Positions 42,516 to 50,097 of a DNA stretch of 64,000 nt are shown one piece after another. The translations under genes and the position numbers were made by a program. Position 1 is the stretch's first letter, and every line of letters starts with the position of its first letter. This DNA comes from Pampinifervens sp037481935 (GTDB lineage: Bacteria; Aquificota; Aquificia; Aquificales; Aquificaceae). The stretch is from positions 1-64,000 of the forward strand of contig NZ_JBJXCT010000010.1 of the NCBI RefSeq assembly GCF_046159715.1, in the 5' to 3' direction. A model generated the notes under the pieces. The model ran no database searches. It saw nothing but the letters and a program-made list of their open reading frames with translations, and was not told the origin of the DNA.

Positions 42516-43394
42516 ATGCTCCCTGCCTTTGTAATAACCGGATTTCTTGGAAGTGGTAAGACTACCCTTCTTGTCAATTCAGCGAGGGAGCATTTTCAGG
42601 GAAAAAGGGTGGCGGTCATAGTTAACGAACTGGGTGAGGTGGGTGTGGACGGTAAGGTCCTCAAAAATGCATACTCTGAGGTGCTTGAGCTTCCAGAGGG
42701 CTGCATATGCTGTTCCCTTCATTCTGAGTTTGAGAAGGCAATTAAGGAAATAAGAGAAAAGTATGACCCCCAGCTGCTTTTGGTGGAGACCTCTGGTGGG
42801 GCGGTGCCCTTTCCCATAATCCTGAGCCTTCAGGCACTGGGTTGCAGCGTGGATGGAGTTATTTGCCTTGTAGACTGCTGGAGCTTTGAAAAGTACAGGG
42901 AAGATAGCACTGCAAGGTATCAGATAGGCGGTTCAAACGTGATAGTGCTGAACAAAACAGACCTGGTGGAAGAAAAAAGAGTATTGGAGATAGAAAGGGA
43001 AGTGCTGGATATCTGGAGGCTTTACAGACCGGTTAACTCTTTTACGGGAGAACCCTTCTACACAAGGGTGAGACTCTATAGAGCAGTATACGGCAGGCTT
43101 CCTGAGGAAGTATTCTCAGGTGCATATACGATTCCTGAGCTCAAGAACATAGCCACAGAACATGGGCACAGTCACCACCATAGAGTTATAAACCTGATTG
43201 AACCCGTGGATTACGAAGAGCTTGAAAAGAGATTAAAAAGCCTGCCTGAGAACATAATAAGGGCAAAGGGAATAGTTAGGCTAAAGCACTATCCTTTCCC
43301 CGTTGCGGTAAACTATTCCTTTGGATACATAGATAACCCGATAGAAGTCAAAGGCTACGACGGGCCCTCCTTTCTGGTGCTTATAGAAAACTAA
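42516..43394 (+). CDS. COG0523-family GTPase (CobW/metallochaperone-like)
   Basis: 292 aa G3E GTPase. P-loop GFLGSGKTT at residues 9-17, the metal-binding CxCC motif EGCICCS (C63/C65/C66), switch region VETSGGAVPFP, VLNKTDLV and a His-rich loop HGHSHHH near residue 218. Family members insert or supply metal (Zn, Co, Ni, Fe) to target proteins. The C-terminal CobW_C domain is short. Its place between a metalloenzyme operon and a bicarbonate transporter suggests zinc or iron supply to autotrophy; a zinc-dependent carbonic anhydrase would be a natural client, but none is seen here. Confidence 0.85.
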   Translation: MLPAFVITGFLGSGKTTLLVNSAREHFQGKRVAVIVNELGEVGVDGKVLKNAYSEVLELPEGCICCSLHSEFEKAIKEIREKYDPQLLLVETSGGAVPFPIILSLQALGCSVDGVICLVDCWSFEKYREDSTARYQIGGSNVIVLNKTDLVEEKRVLEIEREVLDIWRLYRPVNSFTGEPFYTRVRLYRAVYGRLPEEVFSGAYTIPELKNIATEHGHSHHHRVINLIEPVDYEELEKRLKSLPENIIRAKGIVRLKHYPFPVAVNYSFGYIDNPIEVKGYDGPSFLVLIEN

Positions 43395-43412
43395 TTTTCT
43401 GGAGGGTAAAAG

Positions 43413-44384
43413 ATGGGTTTTGAACTGCTTTTGCAGAACATACTCAATCCGCCTGTTCTCATGTTCCTCCTCGGGCTTGGTGCCATCCTCCTCAGGACAG
43501 AGCTTGAAGTGCCACAGCCTCTACCAAAGCTCTTTTCCCTTTATCTTCTTATAGCAATAGGTCTTCATGGTGGCTACGAACTTTCCAAGAGCGGCATAAC
43601 CTTTGAAGTGCTCAAAGTGCTCCTGCTTGCCATGTTCATGGCGGTTGCAGTGCCCGTATACGCCTTTTTCATTCTCAGGCTAAGGCTTGATGTTTACAAC
43701 GCCGTTGCCATAGCGGCCACTTACGGCTCCATAAGTGCGGTTACCTTCATTACCGCTGGTTCTTTTCTAAACAGCCTCGGGCAGAGCTATGGTGGCTACA
43801 TGGTGGCCGCCATGACCCTTATGGAGTCCCCCGCCATAGTCATAGGACTTGTGCTTCTTACTCTCTTTGCCAGAAGAAACAGCAACACGGGGGTAAACTG
43901 GGGTGAGGTTCTGAGAGAAGCCTTTCTCAACCCCTCTGTCTACATACTCATGGGAACCCTTCTTATAGGCTTTCTCACAGGTGAAAAGGGCTGGAAAGCC
44001 ATGGATCCGCTGTTTGGAGTCCTGTTTAAGGGCATGCTTGCCTTTTTCTTGCTTGATATGGGTATAGTGGCCGGTCGCAGGATTGGTGAGATTAGAAAAG
44101 TTGGGCTTTTCCTCATAGCCTTTGGTGTGCTTCTTCCTGTGTTCAACGCCCTTGTGGGAATATTTCTTGCGAAAACCTTTGGTCTGGCAAAGGGGGATGC
44201 CTTTATGTTTTCCATCCTGTGTGCAAGTGCTTCTTACATAGCAGTTCCCGCCGCCATGAGGCTATCGGTGCCCGAGGCAAACCCCAGCCTTTATGTTACC
44301 ATGTCCCTTGCCATAACTTTCCCCTTTAACATAGCAGTAGGCATACCACTATATTACTTTCTAATAAACCATCTATGGGGGTAA
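43413..44384 (+). CDS. sbtA: Sodium-dependent bicarbonate transporter SbtA
   Basis: 323 aa with about ten hydrophobic helices. NPPVLMFLLGLGA at the start, LFSLYLLIAIGLHGGYELSKSG, AATYGSISAVTFITAGSFL, GGYMVAAMTLMESPAIVIGL, the second-repeat FFLLDMGIVAGRR, and CASASYIAVPAAMRL..PEANPSLY are characteristic of SbtA. It imports HCO3- with Na+, giving inorganic carbon for CO2/HCO3--fixing enzymes. GGAGGG precedes the ATG. It is immediately followed by the regulatory partner sbtB. Confidence 0.93.
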   Translation: MGFELLLQNILNPPVLMFLLGLGAILLRTELEVPQPLPKLFSLYLLIAIGLHGGYELSKSGITFEVLKVLLLAMFMAVAVPVYAFFILRLRLDVYNAVAIAATYGSISAVTFITAGSFLNSLGQSYGGYMVAAMTLMESPAIVIGLVLLTLFARRNSNTGVNWGEVLREAFLNPSVYILMGTLLIGFLTGEKGWKAMDPLFGVLFKGMLAFFLLDMGIVAGRRIGEIRKVGLFLIAFGVLLPVFNALVGIFLAKTFGLAKGDAFMFSILCASASYIAVPAAMRLSVPEANPSLYVTMSLAITFPFNIAVGIPLYYFLINHLWG

Positions 44385-44388
44385 GAAG

Positions 44389-44682
44389 ATGAAGCCTATG
44401 AAAAAGGTTGAGGTGGTGATTGACAGCATATACCTTAGCAGGGTGCTTGATGTGCTGGAGAAGGCAGGAGTTTCCGGTTATACGGTTATAAAGGATGCCC
44501 TGGGAAAGGGAGAAAGGGGTATAATGGCAGGCGATGAGCTTACAGACGTGTTCAAAAACAGCTATGTGTTTACAGTATGCTCCGAAGAGGTGGCACAGAA
44601 GATAGCGGAGAGTCTGAGACCGCTACTGAAAAAGGTTGGAGGAGCATGCCTCATATCTGATGTGCTCTGGCTCACGCACTGA
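44389..44682 (+). CDS. sbtB: PII-like regulator SbtB
   Basis: 97 aa with the PII fold: VEVVIDSIYLSRVLDVLEKAGVSGYTVI, a T-loop-like stretch with GERGIMAGDELTD, and YVFTVCSEEVAQKIAESL. In cyanobacteria SbtB binds adenine nucleotides (cAMP, AMP, ATP) and controls SbtA. The partner position, 4 bases after sbtA, supports the same pairing here. Two alternative ATGs (44389, 44398) are in frame. It ends the operon, which is followed by a new promoter. Confidence 0.88.
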   Translation: MKPMKKVEVVIDSIYLSRVLDVLEKAGVSGYTVIKDALGKGERGIMAGDELTDVFKNSYVFTVCSEEVAQKIAESLRPLLKKVGGACLISDVLWLTH

Positions 44683-44721
44683 TATAAGGAAAACTTATAA
44701 TCTTTATCATAATTACTAATG

Positions 44722-44748
44722 GCATACACTCTATGCGAGACTTATAAT
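44722..44748 (+). promoter_or_regulatory. Promoter/operator of the tusA unit
   Basis: The inverted repeat GCATA-CACTC-TATGC (44722-44736) lies just before TATAAT (44743-44748), covering the expected -35 and spacer region, 32 bases before the tusA ATG. An element ATACACTC (44724-44731) recurs as ATGCACTC ahead of hdrC1. A repressor or activator site for sulfur control is inferred. Confidence 0.5.
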
Positions 44749-44780
44749 ATGAGGATAATCTTACACAGGAGGTGTTTAAA

Positions 44781-45017
44781 ATGGCAACCATAACACCAGA
44801 TAAGACCCTTGACGCATCTGGTCTTAACTGTCCTCTTCCAGTTCTCAAAACAAAAAAGGCTATTGAGGAGCTTCAATCTGGACAGATACTTGAAGTTATA
44901 ACCACAGACCCGGGGGCAAAGGCTGACATACCAGCCTTCTGCAACAGAACGGGACATCAGCTTCTTGAAACGGTGGAAGAGGGAGGAAAGATAATCTTCT
45001 ACCTCAAGAAGAAATAA
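44781..45017 (+). CDS. tusA: TusA-family sulfurtransferase
   Basis: 78 aa sulfur carrier. The active-site motif is GLNCPLPVLKTKKA with the sulfur-accepting Cys17 in the CPxP box; the family ending GGKIIFYLKK is present. ATG 44781 follows AGGAGGTG by 8 bases; a GTG at 44772 is less likely. It is the first gene of a sulfur-transfer run with two DsrE-type genes. In sHdr organisms TusA with DsrE-type proteins passes sulfane sulfur to the sHdr complex. Confidence 0.94.
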   Translation: MATITPDKTLDASGLNCPLPVLKTKKAIEELQSGQILEVITTDPGAKADIPAFCNRTGHQLLETVEEGGKIIFYLKKK

Positions 45018-45029
45018 GGAGGGAAACAT

Positions 45030-45563
45030 ATGGTTACAGAAAGACTTGCCATAATAGCCACAAAGGGCACCCTCGACATGGCATACCCACCCCTTATCCT
45101 TGCCTCAACCGCAGCCTCCCTTGGCATAGAGACGGCAATATTCTTTACCTTTTACGGTCTAAACATCATACACAGGAAGAAGATGCACGAACTCAAGATT
45201 GCACCCATAGGGAACCCCGCCATGCCAATGGCTTTCCCTCCCTCCATGCAGAACCCCGTAACAAATGCCATATCTTCCATATTTCCAGGACCTCCTCAGA
45301 TTATGGGCGTAATTCCTGGAATGACAGACCTCATGAGTTTTATGATGAAAAAGACCATAAAAGAGCACGGTGTGGCGGACATACCTGAGCTTGTAGAGGT
45401 CTGCAAGGAAGCGGAGGTAAAGCTCATACCCTGTCAGATGACCATGGAGCTTTTTGGATATAAATATGAAGACCTCATAGAAGGTCTTGAGCCACCCGCA
45501 GGCGCTGCCACCTTCATGAACTACGTGCTTGAGGCAGACAAGCCCATGATAATCTTCGTCTAA
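45030..45563 (+). CDS. dsrE3A: DsrE3A-type sulfurtransferase
   Basis: 177 aa of the long DsrE-like type: KLAIIATKGTLDMAYPPLILA-like opening, SLGIETAIFFTFYGLNI, GNPAMPM, PGMTDLMSFMMKKT, and the reactive Cys in VKLIPCQMTMELFGY (C135), with a second at C125. The hydrophobic Met/Pro-rich middle is typical of DsrE3A, which is linked to tusA in sulfur oxidisers. GGAGG precedes the ATG. It is expected to exchange persulfide with TusA. Confidence 0.85.
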   Translation: MVTERLAIIATKGTLDMAYPPLILASTAASLGIETAIFFTFYGLNIIHRKKMHELKIAPIGNPAMPMAFPPSMQNPVTNAISSIFPGPPQIMGVIPGMTDLMSFMMKKTIKEHGVADIPELVEVCKEAEVKLIPCQMTMELFGYKYEDLIEGLEPPAGAATFMNYVLEADKPMIIFV

Positions 45564-45574
45564 GGAGGATAGAT

Positions 45575-45991
45575 ATGGCATACGAGAAAGTGCTCTTCTA
45601 CATCCTGACGGTGCCCTTCTTTGAAAGGGCAGAGCCGACCACCGGCGAGCTTATAAACCCACAGGCGGGTGCTCCCTTCTTCCTTGCCACCGCCGCCACC
45701 ACCATGGACTACGAGGTTGAGATGGTTATAACCTCAGAAGCTGGCTTTCTGCTTATGAGAGACAATGCCAAAAAGGTAAAGGTTCGTCCAGGGGTGGAAC
45801 AGACCATCTATGACTTCATAAAGATGGCAAAGGATGCTGGTGTGAAGATATACCTTTGCGTGCCATCCCTTGACCTGACGGAAATATACAAAAAAGAAGA
45901 TGTGAACCCGGAACTCTGCGATGGCATAATAGGTGGTGCAGCCTTTCTTGACAAGCTCATGAGCGGCGAGTATGCAGTTCTCACCCTTTAA
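45575..45991 (+). CDS. DsrE-family protein
   Basis: 138 aa with DsrE fold features: KVLFYILTVPFFERAEP start, APFFLATAATTMDYEVEMVITSEAG, VEQTIYDFIKMAKDAGVKIYLCVPSLD with candidate sulfur-carrying C95, and ELCDGIIGGAAFLDKLM with C115. It is probably a second sulfurtransferase of the tusA unit; the subtype is not certain. GGAGG lies upstream. The unit ends here; the 134-base gap that follows holds a new promoter for hdrC1. Confidence 0.8.
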   Translation: MAYEKVLFYILTVPFFERAEPTTGELINPQAGAPFFLATAATTMDYEVEMVITSEAGFLLMRDNAKKVKVRPGVEQTIYDFIKMAKDAGVKIYLCVPSLDLTEIYKKEDVNPELCDGIIGGAAFLDKLMSGEYAVLTL

Positions 45992-46019
45992 TTCTGTTTC
46001 CACCTCCCCCTTTTTTGAG

Positions 46020-46097
46020 TATGCACTCATAAGTTTATCCTTATATATACATAAGCAAAATTTAATTGACTTTTATCATGTGCATAATACCTTTATA
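46020..46097 (+). promoter_or_regulatory. Promoter region of the hdr unit
   Basis: TATG-CACT-CATA (46020-46031) is a short inverted repeat containing ATGCACTC, followed by CTTATATATA at 46040-46049, an arrangement like that before tusA. A second possible -35 (TTGACT, 46066-46071) with AT-rich sequence downstream (CATAAT, TTTATA) may be another start. AAGGAGGT is 8 bases before the hdrC1 ATG. Confidence 0.45.
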
Positions 46098-46125
46098 GAA
46101 GGAAGAAACCTTAAGGAGGTTTACC

Positions 46126-46854
46126 ATGGATGGACATATTTATGGATATAACCTCCCCATATCGGAGAAAACCAAGGCAGTGCCTTGGGAGGAAAAGGTC
46201 CGTATAGTGGAGGAGGTAAAGTCTGACTTTCGTTTTAAGGAATACATCTTTGGCTGTCTTAACTGTGGCGTATGCACCGCATCCTGTCCTTCCAACAGGT
46301 TCTTTGATTACTCTCCCAGAGAAATAGTGCAGAGGTTTCTGGAAGAGGATGTGGAAGTCCTGTATGATATGATGCACGAATACATCTGGGCATGCTCTCA
46401 GTGCTTTACCTGCTGGATAAGGTGCCCCTTTGTGAACAACCCAGGTGGTCTTGTAGCAATAATGAGAGAAGTGGCGGTGCGTAACGCTTTTGAGGCAACC
46501 AAAGACCTCCTCAAGCCCTACGGAAGGGTGCTTCTCAAAGTCATGACCACAGGAAACCAGCTCTCTGCAGACATGCTCCAGCCCGACTTCTTCCCCGACT
46601 GGGGTCCAAAGATGGCAGACAACATGGAAAACCTCAGAGCCAAAAGGCTTGCCATACCCTTTGATGTGGGTAAGTCTGTAAAGACCGCATGGGAAGTATC
46701 CCTTGAGACGGCAGTGGAGATGTATACCATATGGAGAGAGACGGGTATATTTGAAATGCTGGAAAAGCTCGACCCCAACCTCTACAACGTCATAATGGAC
46801 ATTGTGGAGGAAAACGAGGAAAGGTATGAGGAGCTTTATGAGGAAGAAGAGTAA
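46126..46854 (+). CDS. hdrC1: sHdr complex subunit HdrC1 (heterodisulfide reductase C-like)
   Basis: 242-aa iron-sulfur protein. Two complete [4Fe-4S] motifs: C44/C47/C50/C54 (GCLNCGVCTASCP) and C90/C93/C96/C100 (ACSQCFTCWIRCP), followed by a helical half rich in Glu at the end. In sulfur-oxidising bacteria the sHdr complex (C1-B1-A-C2-B2) oxidises sulfane sulfur in the cytoplasm, probably to sulfite. It opens the six-gene core in the standard order. AAGGAGGT and a dedicated upstream region support a new transcript. Confidence 0.92.
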   Translation: MDGHIYGYNLPISEKTKAVPWEEKVRIVEEVKSDFRFKEYIFGCLNCGVCTASCPSNRFFDYSPREIVQRFLEEDVEVLYDMMHEYIWACSQCFTCWIRCPFVNNPGGLVAIMREVAVRNAFEATKDLLKPYGRVLLKVMTTGNQLSADMLQPDFFPDWGPKMADNMENLRAKRLAIPFDVGKSVKTAWEVSLETAVEMYTIWRETGIFEMLEKLDPNLYNVIMDIVEENEERYEELYEEEE

Positions 46855-46902
46855 GCTAATCAAAGGGGTTGATGCCCCGAAAAAACCTAAGGAGGTGTAA
46901 TC

Positions 46903-48255
46903 ATGGCAAAACATGGCTTTGGACATAACAGCCCGGGAGGTCTTCTGAGATATCCAGAACAGCCCCCCTTCCCACTCAAAGAATACAGCGCCCACTACGA
47001 CCACATCTTTGAGATGATGGAAGAGCTTGAGGCAAAGGGCGAAATACTCATACACAGGATAACCGAAGAGCACCAGCCCATAGAGGTCTTCACAAGGACA
47101 GGAAGGATAAAAACCATCCCTACCAATAAGCTCTGGCATCACAAGTCCTGTGGTCAGTGCGGAAACATACCCGGATATCCTGCCTCTGTTTTTTGGTTCA
47201 TGAACAAGTTCGGACTTGACTACCTGAATGAACCTCACCAGACCTCATGCACCGCATGGAACTATCACGGCTCTGGCACTTCCAACCCTGTTGCCCTTGC
47301 GGCGGTATGGCTCAGAAATATGCACCAGGCATGGAAGACCGGATACTATCCCCTCATTCATTGCGGAACCTCTTTTGGTTCATACAAGGAAACGAGAGAA
47401 CAGCTTATAATGAACAAGGAGCTCAGAGACGCCGTAAAGCCAATCCTGAAAAAGCTCGGAAGGCTCACAGAGGATGGGAGAATAGTTATACCCCAGGAGG
47501 TGGTCCACTACTCCGAATGGGTTCACGCCATGAGATACAAGATTGCAGACCTCTACCAGAAGGAGGGTAAGCCAAAGGGCATAGATGTTTCCAACGTAAG
47601 GGTTGCCATCCACAACGCCTGCCACACCTACAAGATGATTGCTGACGACTACCCCTATGACCCGGAGGTTTACAACGGACAGAGGCCTGCAGCATCTGCG
47701 GCGGTTGTCAAAGCCCTTGGTGCGCAGGTGGTGGACTATTCCACATGGTATGACTGCTGTGGCTTTGGCTTCAGGCACATACTGACCGAGAGGGAGTTTA
47801 CCAGGTCCTTTGCCATACAGAGGAAGCTCAAAGTTATCGCAGAGGAGATAAAGGCAGACCTCATAGTGACCCATGACACGGGTTGCACCACCACCTTTGA
47901 GAAGAACCAGTGGATAGGAAAGGCCCATGGCATGTATCACCCTGTGGCAGTCATGTCTGACGTTATGTTTGCAGCCCTCGCCTGCGGTGCACATCCCTTC
48001 AAGATAGTCCAGCTATACTGGAACTGCTCCGATTACGAGAGACTCCTTGAGAAAATGGGAATAACCAACTGGAGAGAGCTCAGGAAAGAGTGGGAAGACA
48101 CCGTCAAATACATAGCAGACCTGGAAAAGGCCGGTAAATACGACGAGCTCATGGAATTCTTCAAGGAATACGACCTTTATGAGCCTTACAGCAGGACTTC
48201 CACAGGTAAGCCAAAGGCTTCTGCAACTGCAAACATGCCACTTTTCAAGTCCTAA
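46903..48255 (+). CDS. hdrB1: sHdr complex subunit HdrB1 (heterodisulfide reductase B-like)
   Basis: 450 aa, long for HdrB because of an about 80-residue N-terminal extension. Cysteines are C83/C86, C116, C154, C240, C285/C286 and C328. The second CCG region keeps C240...CC285/286 but ends TGCTTT instead of CxxC; the first lacks a CC pair. The site is thus partly degenerate compared with HdrB2, as expected for the B1 type, so the catalytic noncubane cluster is probably in HdrB2 (inference). AAGGAGGT lies before the ATG. Confidence 0.9.
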   Translation: MAKHGFGHNSPGGLLRYPEQPPFPLKEYSAHYDHIFEMMEELEAKGEILIHRITEEHQPIEVFTRTGRIKTIPTNKLWHHKSCGQCGNIPGYPASVFWFMNKFGLDYLNEPHQTSCTAWNYHGSGTSNPVALAAVWLRNMHQAWKTGYYPLIHCGTSFGSYKETREQLIMNKELRDAVKPILKKLGRLTEDGRIVIPQEVVHYSEWVHAMRYKIADLYQKEGKPKGIDVSNVRVAIHNACHTYKMIADDYPYDPEVYNGQRPAASAAVVKALGAQVVDYSTWYDCCGFGFRHILTEREFTRSFAIQRKLKVIAEEIKADLIVTHDTGCTTTFEKNQWIGKAHGMYHPVAVMSDVMFAALACGAHPFKIVQLYWNCSDYERLLEKMGITNWRELRKEWEDTVKYIADLEKAGKYDELMEFFKEYDLYEPYSRTSTGKPKASATANMPLFKS

Positions 48256-48263
48256 GCTTTCTC

Positions 48264-48280
48264 TGGGGGCTCTGCCCCCA
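48264..48280 (+). other. Intercistronic hairpin between hdrB1 and hdrA
   Basis: TGGGGGC-TCT-GCCCCCA is a perfect 7-bp stem with a 3-base loop, in the 50-base gap between hdrB1 and hdrA. There is no T-run, so it is not a normal terminator; an mRNA-stability or attenuation element is possible. Confidence 0.6.
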
Positions 48281-48305
48281 TAAGAACAACTAAAGGAGGT
48301 TTAAC

Positions 48306-49364
48306 ATGGCTAAGAGCGTGCTGGTAGTTGGAGGTGGTCCTGCAGGACTCGCGGCGGCCAGAACTCTGGGAAGGCTCGGAGTATCCACTATCTTGGTGGA
48401 AAAGGACAGTCAGCTGGGTGGGAATCCTATCAAAAACCACTACCACACCTTAATCCCCAGAAAGCTAAAACCCTCCCAGGTGATAGGTCCTTACATAAAG
48501 GATGTGGAGCAAAACCCCAATGTGAAGGTTCTTCTCAACACGGAGCTGACCGCCTGCGAAGGCGAGCCCGGAGAATACAGGGTGACCCTCTCCAACGGAG
48601 AAAAGCATGAGGTGGGTGCCATAGTGGTTGCCACCGGCTTTGAGCACTTTGACCCAAGAAGGAAAGGTGAGCTCGGCTACGGGCTGTATCCAGATGTTAT
48701 AACGAACCTTGAGCTTGAAAGGATGTTCTCTCAGGAAGGCAAGCTCTACAGACCCTCCAACGGACAGCTTCCAAGAAGGGTTGCTTTTGTTTTCTGTGTG
48801 GGCTCAAGGGACAGACAGCTGGGTGTGACCAACGTTCACTGCTGCAGGTATGGTTGTGCACTGTCTGGTCTTCAGGGTATGGAAATAAGGGAGCACTACC
48901 CTGATGTGGACGTTTTCTGTTATTACATGGACGTGAGAACCTACGGCACATGGGAATACCCCTTCTACTGGGCTCCTCAGGAGCAGTTTGGTGTCAGGTA
49001 TGTGAGGGGAAGGATTGCGGAAATCACATACAGCCCTGCAGACGGAAGGCTCAGGGTAAAGCATGAGGACACCATAGTTCAGAGACCTGCAGAGGTTCCC
49101 ATGGACCTTGTGGTGCTTGTGCTTGGAATGGAGCCATCCCCCGGAACCAAGAAGGTCGCCAAGATTCTGGGGCTTGCCCAGGACCCTGATAGCCAGTTCC
49201 TCATACCCTCTGAAGAGTCTGGCTCCAACATCATATCCAACAAGCCAGGCATTTTCATAGCAGGTGCCTGTAAGGGTCCCATAGACATAGAGTCTTCCTT
49301 CTCCGAAGGTGAGGCAGCAGCTGCGGAGGCGGCAGCATTCCTGGGTGCAAAGGTGATGGTATGA
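48306..49364 (+). CDS. hdrA: sHdr complex subunit HdrA (FAD protein)
   Basis: 352 aa flavoprotein. FAD fold VLVVGGGPAGLAAARTLG at residues 5-22; cluster ligands C164 (FCVGSRD) and C179/C180/C184 (HCCRYGCALSG), equal to the conserved HdrA CxnCC motif; GIFIAGACKGPIDIESS near the C-terminus. It is the short sHdr type with no N-terminal extra domain and no ferredoxin insert, unlike methanogen HdrA. Electron bifurcation is not implied. GGAGGT precedes the ATG and it overlaps the next gene by four bases. Confidence 0.93.
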   Translation: MAKSVLVVGGGPAGLAAARTLGRLGVSTILVEKDSQLGGNPIKNHYHTLIPRKLKPSQVIGPYIKDVEQNPNVKVLLNTELTACEGEPGEYRVTLSNGEKHEVGAIVVATGFEHFDPRRKGELGYGLYPDVITNLELERMFSQEGKLYRPSNGQLPRRVAFVFCVGSRDRQLGVTNVHCCRYGCALSGLQGMEIREHYPDVDVFCYYMDVRTYGTWEYPFYWAPQEQFGVRYVRGRIAEITYSPADGRLRVKHEDTIVQRPAEVPMDLVVLVLGMEPSPGTKKVAKILGLAQDPDSQFLIPSEESGSNIISNKPGIFIAGACKGPIDIESSFSEGEAAAAEAAAFLGAKVMV

Positions 49365-50095
49365 AGAAGCCTGTCATTCTTGATGACTTTCTTGTCAGGG
49401 ACTACCTGATAAAGATACTGGGAGAAGGCGAGGACTTCGTTCAGGAATTTTACAAGGACCTCCTCGCCAAATCCCTCCTCTTCCAGCAGGCTTTCAGCAA
49501 GGAGAGGCTCCCATCCCTTACAGAGGAGGACATTGACCTAATTCTGGAAAAGATATTCCCCGCAAGAAGAAAAAGGCAGAAGATAATCCAAGAAACGGGC
49601 ATTGACAGGCTCAAAAGAGCCATAAGCGACCTCCTCTACGGAAAGGCTCAGAGCTGGGAAGAGAGGGTGGAGAAGTTTGTAAAAGAGATAAGGGGTGTGG
49701 ACAGGAAGTCTGCAAGGGATATAGCCAGTGAGATACTTCACTTTACCTTTCCTGAGCAGTATGTGCTGTGGACAAGCTGGATATGGGACCCAGAGAGCGA
49801 GAGTGGTGCGGTGGTCTTTCTAAAGGAAGAGCCCCCAAAGAGGAGCATGTATGGGGAAACTTACGAGGAGTTTGAGCTCATATACAAGCAGGTTCAGGAA
49901 AAGCTTCTGGACTTTGGTATAAAGGTAAAGGGGTATCTCTTTGTGGACATATTCCTTGCCATGATATACGCCACCTATGTGGACTACATGACCCTGTCCA
50001 CCATGCACAGTGCCAAGGGCTTCTTCCCCCCTGCCGGGGTTATGGCAAGAAGACTGCTTGGTGTTATAAGAAATGAAGACCTTCTGGAGGTATAA
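49361..50095 (+). CDS. Conserved sHdr-locus protein of unknown function
   Basis: 244 aa, always found between hdrA and hdrC2 in sHdr operons (called hyp or orf2) but without an assigned activity. Soluble: helical N-terminal half (DDFLVRDYLIKILG, EDIDLILEKIF), then VDRKSARDIASEILHFTFPEQYVLWTSWIWDP with conserved Trp, ending in a helix region near MSTMHSAKGFFPP-like MHSAKGFFPPAGVMARR. There is no Cys, so it is not a redox protein. The start overlaps hdrA (ATGA) and it ends 2 bases before hdrC2, so it should be made in equal amount with the complex. Confidence 0.82.
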   Translation: MKKPVILDDFLVRDYLIKILGEGEDFVQEFYKDLLAKSLLFQQAFSKERLPSLTEEDIDLILEKIFPARRKRQKIIQETGIDRLKRAISDLLYGKAQSWEERVEKFVKEIRGVDRKSARDIASEILHFTFPEQYVLWTSWIWDPESESGAVVFLKEEPPKRSMYGETYEEFELIYKQVQEKLLDFGIKVKGYLFVDIFLAMIYATYVDYMTLSTMHSAKGFFPPAGVMARRLLGVIRNEDLLEV

Positions 50096-50097
50096 CC

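Noticed and set aside
46111..47238. 375-codon open frame on the minus strand across hdrC1 and hdrB1
   Set aside because: It is antisense to two well-supported genes, has no ribosome site, and its translation has no recognisable domain; a by-product of codon use in the real frames.
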